DNA of 64,000 nt. Origin: Euleptes europaea (Eukaryota > Chordata > Lepidosauria > Squamata > Sphaerodactylidae). A program made the translations under genes and the position numbers. Positions 56,785 to 64,000 of the stretch are shown piece by piece; within the stretch, counting starts at the first letter, position 1; every line of letters begins with the position of its first letter. The notes below the pieces were generated by a model. The model was not told the origin of the DNA. It made no database searches and saw only the letters and a list, made by a program, of their open reading frames with translations. The DNA lies in NCBI RefSeq assembly GCF_029931775.1, contig NC_079331.1:24367720-24431719 (forward strand), given 5' to 3'.

Positions 56785-56880
56785 GCGGGCACGGGAGAGA
56801 GCAGGGCCTTTTCGGTGGCTGCCCCCCCATGGGTCACGCCGATGCCCGCTTCTCTCCGCCACTCACCCAGGACCCACAAG
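56785..56880 (+). mobile_element. L2 LINE fragment, ORF2 C-terminal block
   Basis: GGCACGGGAGAGAGCAGGGC followed by CTTTTCGGTGGCTGCCCC is the L2 'RERAFSVAAP' block. Confidence 0.5.
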
Positions 56881-56944
56881 TGCCAGGGCACCTCCAGGTC
56901 CGACACCGACAGGGGAGTCCTACAGGTTACTGAGACAGCAAGGT

Positions 56945-57102
56945 AGACTCCCCCTGGCGATGGAAGATCCACTGATTTTGCAATTTGGAAGGCACTGGCA
57001 AACCACCTCTGTTAGTCTCTTGCATTGAAAACCCCCCAAAAAGGGGTCGCCATAAGTCGGCTGCAACTTGACGGCACTTTACACACACACACACACACAA
57101 TA
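56945..57102 (+). mobile_element. Sauria/Bov-B-tailed SINE, 3' fragment
   Basis: GGCACTGGCAAACCACCTCT, GGGGTCGCCATAAGTCGGCT, TGCAACTTGACGGCACTTTA and an (AC)n repeat are the Bov-B-type 3' tail. Confidence 0.8.
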
Positions 57103-57174
57103 ATCTCTTTTCCTTTCTGGAAATGTATTAGGACAGCAAGGGGATAGCTTGTTGCCGGGCAGGGCCTCTCTGTG

Positions 57175-57470
57175 TGTCTGTGTGCTAGTAATTGGGGCAA
57201 GAGTCACGGCGGGTTGCAGTGAACCATCCCAAGAACTGGGTGAAACTGTTACTCTACGGCCACCTCTCTGTCTGTATTACAATCAGATATGCCCTGAATG
57301 TTGATGGCTGTCATATCTTGAATTTGGATAAATATCCCTTCCTCAGTAGGATCGGGACTCAGAGATTTCTGCCCATTAGGGCCTCTGGGTCGCAGCTGCC
57401 AGAATAAACTGTTTTCTTGAAATAACGGTTCGGGTCTCTATTTCCCCCACGAACCCGTTTACCGCTACAT
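57175..57470 (+). repeat. Possible worn solo LTR
   Basis: The segment has an AATAAA signal near 57402 followed by GAAATAACGGTTCGGGTCTC and an end near CGCTACA, which looks like the R-U5 part of an LTR. A 5' boundary and target-site duplication were not found, so the family and the call remain uncertain. Confidence 0.35.
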
Positions 57471-57584
57471 TACCCTAACTAGATGTCTCTGGGAAGCTGA
57501 CTCCGCCCCCCACCCCACTGCCCTGAAACCCAAACACCACCCCAAGGCACCCGGCACAGGCACAGAGGCCCACGGGGAAGTGTC

Positions 57585-58245
57585 ATGAGTCAGCCTGCAG
57601 AGAGTCAGCCTGCAGAGACCTCCTCTGATGAAGAGGAAGTAGAGGCCAGAATAGAGGATCAGCCAAAGTCAGGAGATGACTCACCATGTCTGCAGCCTGC
57701 CAGCTCAAGGACTCCAGTTGGACCTGACACCTTGCAACATGCAGTGTCTCCAGAGGCCTCGCCAGGACCACTGGAGCAGAGAAGAAAACAGGTCAGTCTG
57801 GCAATGCAGCAGAGACGGCAGAGTGCTAGGCTGAAGGCTTTACACAGGAACCTCTCCAGTAGCAGTGATGAGGAAGAGCAGGGCTGAAGCCCCACCTGTG
57901 AACTCAGCCTCATCAGCATCAGCTGGCTGCTACAGCAGCAGGGGAAGGGATTTAAGCCATCAGTTAGGCTGGGCTGTTGTGCAAGCAACTTGTCACCAAC
58001 CTCCTTAAGTACCTGCCTTGTTTCCCTGCTATCCTGACTTCTTGGACTGGCTCTGACTAACCCCTTGGACTTCCCTTGCCTGTATTGATATCTCGGACTC
58101 TGCCTTCGCTGTGAATGACCTTGGACTGTTCCCCAGACTACGCTTACAGCCCTCGCTCCTTGCCTGTACCACGACAGGAAGTCAGAAAGTGGCCCCAAAC
58201 GTCAGAACTCCCCCTCCGCAGGGAGAACCCTCTGTCTCCCTGTAT
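57585..58245 (+). repeat. Unclassified repeat-like segment with a short acidic open frame
   Basis: An open frame of 100 codons (57585-57884) is rich in Ser, Glu and Gln and carries SSDEEE motifs at both ends. It is followed by a Cys/Leu/Thr-coding CT-rich region without further frame. A 14-bp tandem duplication (GTCAGCCTGCAGAG) lies at its start. I recognise no domain. It resembles the 5' part of an old mobile element more than a host exon. Confidence 0.35.
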
Positions 58246-58251
58246 GGGTGT

Positions 58252-58745
58252 TGTCAGATAGGCTCTCCGCCAGCCCCAGATAGAAATAAGATGGTTTCCC
58301 CCACGGACAAAATGGGGTCCTTTTGCACTCCGTCCCTCCCCGTTTGCATCTGGTCTCCTGCCCAAGATCTACAGCTCAATGGAGACCGCCCCCAGTAATG
58401 GCTGATCTGATACCGGGTCCCGCAAAACAATACTGGGAGCCCGGGAAGATCAGCCACTTAATTGCACGCATTTTACTCTGAATACTTTTGCTCAAGTCTT
58501 TCCCGAAGTTTGCTTCGGTATTGTGTCTTTACCGAAGTTTGCTTCGGTATTGTGTCTTTGTTTCCAATAATCCAATCAACCCCATTGTACCCACCCTATA
58601 TAAGTTTCTATATTCCCCATACCTGTATGCTAGCCTTAAGTCTTTTGACCTGCTGAAATCGCTGTTCTTGAAATAAACTTTTACTCGCTGTATTGTCTGG
58701 AGGAAAGTTATTGCCTGGAACGCATCGACTTGCTGAGGCCTGACA
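58252..58745 (+). mobile_element. Solo LTR with 5-bp target-site duplication
   Basis: The 494-bp unit starts TGTCAGATAGG and ends GAGGCCTGACA, and GGTGT occurs on both sides (58247-58251 and 58746-58750). TATATAAG near 58600 and AATAAA near 58672 are in the expected order for a promoter and poly(A) signal. A 29-bp period tandem duplication sits at 58503-58559. No internal coding region remains, so it is the relic of an LTR retroelement reduced by LTR-LTR recombination. Family not determined. Confidence 0.82.
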
Positions 58746-58799
58746 GGTGTCCACCACCAGCAGGTGAAGACTTCTGTTGTCCCCTTTGGCCTACCCCCA

Positions 58800-58976
58800 G
58801 TTACAGTTCCTGGCCCTCCTCCCGGGCTCTCCTGTTGGTGGTTTGTGTGTGTTTTATTGACTTTTTTATCATTTAAATTTTGTTCTTAATTGTTCAAATG
58901 TTTTTATGTTTCCTGGCTTCTGGACCCTGATCGGGCGGAAAGGCAGCATAAAAAATGCTTTAAATCAATAAATCAA
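58800..58976 (+). mobile_element. L2-like LINE 3' tail
   Basis: GTGTGTTTTATTGACTTTTT, later GATCGGGCGGAAAGGCAGCA and TTTAAATCAATAAATCAAG form the L2-like 3' terminus with its A/T-rich tail. Confidence 0.6.
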
Positions 58977-58979
58977 GTC

Positions 58980-60325
58980 TAGAGTTTGGAGTGATGCAGC
59001 CTGCTGACTCTGATGCTGTCGCCTCGGTGAGCCAAGGGGCGGGGGGGGGGGGACAGGAGGCGCGTTCTGCCCCAGAAAGCCGAGTCAGGGCAGAGAAGTC
59101 CCCGGCAGGTCCCAGGTCTCCAAAGGGGTCTTGCACAGACAGAGGGCGAGTGGACCTCTGGGAAGAGGCAACCCCCTCCCTGCTGTGCAACCAGGAGCAA
59201 AAAGCCCCCACCTACCCCATCAGAGCCCCCAGATGAATCTACTCTGTGTTTACGCTGCCGGCGTGAATACAGTTCTAAAATGTACATTAGCCCAAAGCAG
59301 CTGCCTCTTTCTCCACCAGATGTCACACTTGGCCGACAACCGGCTCAGTAGGCAGGGGGAGCGTTGGCTGCTTACAGCCCCGTTTGTCATGACATGCAAA
59401 CTCTGGCCCCCAACTAACGCTGGTTAGCTGGTTTGCTGGTCAAGGTAGAAGCCTGGAGTCTACACCAAAGCCGGCACCCAGCTTGTGAGCTGCAGTTCCC
59501 CCTAGATGGCTTTTTTGGATGTCCAAGCACAGGAATTTCAGGTTCTTCCTTAGCTCTGCCCCTCGAGGCTGCCTGGGAGCAGAGTTGGTGCTGCAGACTC
59601 GCTGAAAAGCCAAGCCAGCCCCACTCCATTTGGCTCTTGCTGGCACCAGGACACCACGCCCTGGCTCACTGCCGCCTCCTGGCCCCTCCAGCTTGGCCTG
59701 ACTCCCCAAGCCAGGCCATGCGGGAGGAGTTTCAAAAGGCAGCAGGCCAACTTGCATTGCTACCCTGCTCACCACCAGACACAACAGCAGGCATCCTACT
59801 CAGAAAATGATGCTGTGGTGGGAAGTTCACAGCATGTCGTCACTTGACCCCGAGTCCTGCCTGGAAGACTGCCCGGCAGGAGATGCAGGCCAAAAAGGGG
59901 AGGGGGCAGAGGGGATGAACACACCACCGGGAATCTCCCCACAATCCTGAGGGGGCCCTGGGTGCTGCCCTCTGGGCCGAGGGCGCCGTCCTTGCTGCTG
60001 CAGAGGTAGCCCACTGCGCAAGCATACGGGAGGAGGTGTAAATGCAAAGAGATGCGCTGGAATGCAGAGTGCCACCCGCATGCCCACCCAGGCAAGGCAA
60101 GGAAGAAGACGGCTATTCAAGACTTCCCTGCTGTTTACTGCCCTGCATGCCAGGGCAAAGAGAGCAGCCCAGAAAGGCAGAGGGTGGTGGGGAGGGAAGT
60201 GGTGCCTGTGGCACGGGAGTCCCAGGCCCAGCTGAGATTTTCCCCTGCATGCGACAGGCTTCTCATGCTGTTTGGCTGCTGCCAACGCCATAAGTGGGGC
60301 TGGGAGTCTCTTGCCACCCCTGCCC
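58980..60325. other. Spacer between MORF4L1 and ADAMTS7, nothing recognised
   Basis: Several open frames up to 208 codons exist on both strands, none with splice structure or domain. A G-run of 13 lies at 59040-59052. Confidence 0.4.
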
Positions 60326-60331
60326 TTAGCT

Positions 60332-60690
60332 AAGGTTGCCCACTTTGGGTTGGGAAATTCCTGGAGGTTTGGGGGGGGGTGGAGGGAGGACCTCCACAGG
60401 GTATAATGCCCTAGCATCCAACCCTCCCAAGCAGCTGTTCCCTCCAGGGGCACTGGGCTTGCCAGCCCACAGCCGCCGCCCCCCCGCCACCAGGGGGGGG
60501 ATGGATAGGGCTGTCAGGTCCTGGTCAGCACCCTCCCGGAGATTTGGGGATGGAGCCAGAGGAGGACAGGGACCCTCCGTGGGGCCCGAGGCCACAGTCC
60601 GCCCTCCGAAGCAGCCGTTTTCTCCGGGGACGGGTTTTTGCAGCCTGGGGATGAGTTGCGATTCCGGGGGATCCCCCAGTCCCACCTGGA
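60332..60690. repeat. Two worn copies of the 'GGTTGGGAAATTCCTGGAGG' repeat
   Basis: AGGTTGCCCACTTTGGGTTG and GGGAAATTCCTGGAGGTTTG mark the first copy, and GGCTGTCAGGTCCTGGTCAG with CCGGAGATTTGGGGATGGAG marks a second copy. The latter ends ATTCCGGGGGATCCCCCAGT, CCCACCTGGAGGCTGC. Same family as 27985-28095 and 38172-38365. Confidence 0.5.
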
Positions 60691-61049
60691 GGCTGCGGCC
60701 AGCCCAAAGGGGAGCCGCTTTCTGCCGTGTGGGGAGCAGGTGTCATCCCGTGGGATTTCCAGGCGCCCCCCCCGAGGCCCCTGCCGCCCCCCCCCAGGCC
60801 GCGTGCCTTAGGTGCTGCCCCCCCCCACCCGTGAGCCGCGGGGGCGGGAGGTGGCCCCCCTCCCCCCGCCTCCATCGCTCTGGGCGCAGTCCCGCCGGGG
60901 CGGGCGGCGGGCGGGGCTCCTGATCCCCCCCCCGCCGGAGGTGCCCTGGTCCTCGCCCCTCCGGCGGGGCGGGGCGGGGGGCGTGGGCGCTGGCCGGGGC
61001 GGCCAGGCGGGCTGCGGCGAGGCGGGCGCTCCGGGAGGCAGCGGCCGGC

Positions 61050-61113
61050 ATGGGCTCGGCCCTCCGCCTGCTGGCCCTGGCCGCCCTCGGGGCCCTGCTG
61101 GGCGGCCGCCCAG
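61050..61113 (+). CDS. ADAMTS7: ADAMTS7 exon 1 (coding part)
   Basis: Codes MGSALRLLALAALGALLGG then RP and one base of Gly22: a compact signal peptide. Donor GTGAGC. This is the first ATG of the frame in the CpG island. Confidence 0.85.
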
Positions 61114-63571
61114 GTGAGCCGGGGGGAGGGGGCGGGGGGCCAAGGGGGGTCCTGCTTCCCGCGCCCTCCCCATCCGCGGGCCGCAGCAAGAGATGCGCCC
61201 GGCGCGCAGCTGGCCGCCCGGAGCCTCGCGCAGCCATCGGGGGCCCGGGCTCTGCCCGGGCCCCCGATGGCTGCGCGGGGCTCCGGGCGGCCAGCTGCGC
61301 GCCGGGCGCGTCTCTTGCTGCGGTCCCCAGCGGATCAGCGGGAGGGAACCACTGACCCCCCCCCCATTAGCCCAGCGGAAGGGATGGGGGGAGCGGGCAA
61401 TCTGCCGGTGCAGGCAGGAGGCTGCAGACCCTCCTGGGGGTGGGGGGCAGGCTGGAGGAGCTGCTGCCCCCCCTCTCCGGCCCCTGTCCCCCCCGGCCCC
61501 GCTGCCTTGAGAAAGCCTTGAAAAGGACAGGCGCGCCCGGCAGGGGTCTGTCCCATCCCGGGTCGGTGGGCCGTACCTCTCGGAAGGGTCCAGGCTTCCC
61601 CAACACTGGCCTCATCTGCCAGAGATGAGCCCCCCCCCCCCGCCCCGCCGCCGGTCGAGGCGCAAGTGCCGGACACGCGAGAAAGGCTCCGCTGGCATCT
61701 CACTCCCCCTCCCCTCGCACCATCCTGTGGCTCTCGGTGACCGCCAACTCCAGATCTTTAAGACTTAAAGTGATCTTGCAAGAGGCAGGGAGCAAAATCA
61801 ATTGTCCCCCCCCCCCTTCAGCAGTTCTTAAAGTCCCGTTTGCATTTGGGGTCCCAGGGAGGTGTGCTTTGTCCCGATCTGTCTCTTTCCCACCTGGACA
61901 CCAGGACTTCCCATCGCTTGCAGCTGATGGTCTCTGTGAGTTTGGGTCATTCCTCCCCGCCCCCATCAAGCAAGGTGCAGAAGGTCCTTAGAGAGGGCCG
62001 GTGTTGCTCTCTCTGTCGGATAATCCTGACATTTTCCACCACAGGTGCAGGATCCATGCTGAAAGAGCGCGACTACGACATTGTCCACCCCATCAAGGTG
62101 AACGAGCGGGGCTTCTTCGTCTCCTACAACCTGTCCCACCGTTTCCTCTACAAAAGGGCCATTTCCTCCCAGAACTCCCAGCGGTCCTTCTACAAACTGC
62201 ACCACCAGGGACATGAGCTTAGCTTCAACCTGAGCCTGAACGGCCACCTCCTTGCTCCCGGGTTCGTTAGCGAGAGGCGATACGGAGGAATCGCTCGTGC
62301 CAAGATCCGGGCCGATGGCCAGAACTCTTGCCACATGATTGGGTCGGTTCAGAATGAGGAATGGGGACTTGGACTGGCTGCCCTCAGCACCTGCGATGGG
62401 CTGGTAAGGATCTTGTGGTTCCGCACGAATTATGCTTTGGAGCAGCCAGGACAGATCTCTGTCAGACTTCTGATGAGATCAAATCTTGTTAATTGTTCTG
62501 TCATTTCATGGGCACCTTATTTTTGTCCAACATCTAGTGCAGCAGTTGTTATTTTGTGTCAGATGTTCCATGTCCTTTTCAAATTAATTTTAAAAAAATG
62601 CATTTCATTTTTAGAAAATGCTTACAAACACATTTTTGCAGAACAGTTCATACAAAATGTAGCTACTCTTCCACAGACTTTGGGGGGCTCACTTGTCTCT
62701 CATAACCCCTTACCTCCCCCGGTGAGAAAAACACTCACGGCTAGCACTGGGGCTGATCCTGGAAGGTCTTATTCTGTCCCAGAATCCAGGGACACTGGCC
62801 AAAGCGGTACCATCTGACGCCTCTTAGCTGGGTGTAGATCCAAAGGGCTGGTTTTGTCTGTTTTTCCATTTTCTGCTTGCTGGTGCCTCTGGGTCCCAGC
62901 AGCGCCATTCCAGGTGGCCACTTTCTTGACTGGCCTTAGTTCTGTGCCTTCAACATCAGCCTGAGAAGCAGAAATGCAACCGGTGAAGCTGTTCTTGACA
63001 TGGAGAGCAAGTAAAGGAAAAGCTTCCGCTGCAGGCGAGGCAATCGGAGGTGCCGGGGCTGGTCCAGGGGGAGCAATGGAAACCCTAACTGGAGAGGGAA
63101 AGCATTTTGACAGACTCCTGGTTTTTAAAGGCGTCCTTTTAAGGACTCCTGACTGACTGTTCAGACAGCCTGGCTGGCTTGTTTACTAGGACATCCTAGA
63201 CCGGAGAAGGCCAATTGGCCATGCTGTGCATGACACATGCAGCTCGGCCTTTATGTGCTCTGGTTTGTTCTTTAGTTTTTCCTGATTTGATCCAAATAAG
63301 CTGAAGCGAAACAAGTCACCATTGGTGGGACAAAACTCTGCAAAAGGCAAGCGCGGAGGTCTCCTACATTCTTCTCTCCCACTCCAGAAAGGTGTCTTCC
63401 GGCTGGCTGACAAAGACTTCTTCCTTGAACCGCTGTCTGCAAGCAGACCCAGGGAGAACGCAGCCCAGCCGCACCGGATCTATCGCCGCAGTGTTCCTGA
63501 GTATGAGGCAGAAGAGCTGATCGCTGTGGCAGACACCAAGCCTGCAGATGTCAGGATGTGTGGAGTGCACG
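61050..63571 (+). CDS. ADAMTS7: ADAMTS7, exons 1-3 (partial, continues past window)
   Basis: ADAMTS7 is a secreted zinc metalloproteinase of the extracellular matrix that cleaves COMP and other matrix proteins (family knowledge). The visible part covers about 202 residues: exons 61050-61113, 62045-62403 and 63388-63571, which join in phase. Residues 1-21 are a Leu/Ala-rich signal peptide. From residue 25 on, KERDYDIVHPIKV, FVSYNLSHRFLYKR, LSFNLSLNGHLLAPGFVSER and LAALSTCDGL follow the human ADAMTS7 propeptide closely. Exon 3 adds KGVFRLADKDFFLEPL and ends in the MCGVHG cysteine-switch region. ADAMTS12 is the nearest relative, but the DIVHP...LAPGFVSE spacing and the neighbouring MORF4L1 favour ADAMTS7. 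The catalytic domain, spacer, mucin and thrombospondin repeats lie outside the window. Confidence 0.93.
61181..61323. repeat. 143-bp near-perfect GC palindrome in ADAMTS7 intron 1
   Basis: Arms 61181-61250 and 61254-61323 are complementary at about 68 of 70 positions around a 3-base loop. The two mismatches are T opposite G, which would still pair as G-U in RNA. It lies 68 bp past the exon 1 donor, so it would be transcribed. Confidence 0.87.
62045..62403 (+). CDS. ADAMTS7: ADAMTS7 exon 2
   Basis: The 359-nt exon begins after CCACCACAG and ends at GGGCTG before GTAAGG, on a codon boundary. It codes residues 22-141, most of the propeptide, with two Asn-linked glycosylation sequons (NLS) visible. 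Confidence 0.95.
63388..63571 (+). CDS. ADAMTS7: ADAMTS7 exon 3
   Basis: Begins after CCCACTCCAG and ends before GTAATG, in phase 1. Codes KGVFRLADKDFFLEPLSAS and later IYRRSVPEYE and MCGVHG, the Cys of the latter being the likely switch residue that caps the catalytic zinc. Confidence 0.94.
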
Positions 63572-63849
63572 GTAATGTTGTCCCCTGAACAGCTGCAAGA
63601 CAGCTGCTTCCTAATATTGAGCTTCTGTCTTATTTCACCTCTGTGCACATGGAGAGGTTGTTCCCTCTGTGTTTCTTCAGAATCAACCGGTGCAACCCCT
63701 TCATTTCTACAAATCTGATATAAACTGTTTTCCAATTTCAGTTTCCCAATAAGAACTGCATGCATGCATTTTGTATGTGACTGTTTATGCTTCTTTGTTC
63801 CTTGGCTATTTACAAACAAAACATTTAAATAGCTATATTTCTACCAGTA

Positions 63850-63925
63850 GGATGGGGGGGGGGGCACAGGAAGGAAACAAGGTTGGAAGGGGGCCACGGT
63901 TGGAAAAAGGCTGAGAACCACTGAT
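63850..63925 (-). repeat. hAT-like terminal fragment in ADAMTS7 intron 3
   Basis: GGTTGGAAAAAGGCTGAGAA followed by CCACTGATCTAGA is the right end of a hAT MITE comparable with 23728-23994. A G-run precedes it at 63853-63864. Confidence 0.45.
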
Positions 63926-64000
63926 CTAGATCACTCCATCTAGTTCATCATCCTGTCTCACACAGTGGCCAACCAGTTCCTCTGGAGGGCCAACAGGGCA

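Larger units (their letters stand above)
60700..61560. promoter_or_regulatory. ADAMTS7: CpG island, ADAMTS7 promoter and exon 1
   Basis: CpG-dense sequence with many GGGCGG boxes surrounds the ADAMTS7 start. The transcription start lies somewhere within about 150 bp upstream of 61050; no TATA box is evident. Confidence 0.8.

Noticed and set aside
61840-62817. Single 325-codon open frame around ADAMTS7 exon 2
   Set aside because: The flanks are intron; only 62045-62403 matches ADAMTS7 and is bounded by AG and GT splice signals.
1-64000. CRISPR array or bacterial operon
   Set aside because: There are no spaced short repeats of that type; introns, SINEs, LINEs and CpG islands show vertebrate nuclear DNA.

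Overview
The window looks like nuclear DNA of a squamate reptile (a lizard, possibly gecko-like). The evidence is the repeat mix. It holds a Bov-B (RTE) LINE with its (AC)n tail, tRNA-derived and 5S-rRNA-derived SINEs sharing that Bov-B 3' tail (Sauria-type SINEs), CR1, L2 and L1 LINE fragments, hAT-type MITEs, and a chromodomain-bearing Ty3/gypsy element. This assignment rests on repeat recognition only.

Two protein-coding genes are certain, both identified by their spliced proteins. MORF4L1 (MRG15) lies on the minus strand. Its twelve coding exons (55729 down to 40244) join in phase into 323 codons plus a stop, the length of the short vertebrate isoform. It has a CpG-island promoter and a poly(A) signal at 39575-39580. 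ADAMTS7 lies on the plus strand and runs off the right edge; exons 1-3 (61050-63571) give the signal peptide and most of the propeptide, up to its cysteine-switch motif. The divergent MORF4L1/ADAMTS7 pair matches human 15q25.1. CTSH, the next gene in human, was not recognised in the left 39 kb. Two weaker candidates are minus-strand first exons in CpG islands near 25.5 kb and 2.4 kb.

Layout: 1-12 kb is repeat-scarred intergenic or intronic DNA (hAT-like element, 93-bp minisatellite, L2, SINE, L1 with a 17-bp target-site duplication, 5S-SINE). 12.3-20.0 kb is a decayed Ty3/gypsy chromovirus bounded by inverted copies of another repeat. 20-24 kb has a foldback element, CR1 and a hAT MITE. 24.4-26 kb is a CpG island. 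26-27.5 kb is a Bov-B copy nested in CR1. 27.5-39.5 kb is intergenic with many SINE and LINE pieces. 39.5-55.9 kb is MORF4L1. 55.9-60 kb holds a foldback element, a GC palindrome, a solo LTR and SINE/L2 remnants. 60.4-64 kb is the ADAMTS7 CpG island and 5' end.

The most interesting pattern is a set of interspersed elements carrying hammerhead-ribozyme-like cores (CTGANGA, stem II, GAAA). Three of them are organised as long inverted repeats, and two of those three have clear 12-16 bp target-site duplications. This resembles what is known of Penelope-like elements. One of them sits immediately upstream of the MORF4L1 promoter. Separately, two nearly perfect GC palindromes of about 140 bp with almost no loop lie in GC-rich sequence at 56.6 and 61.2 kb.
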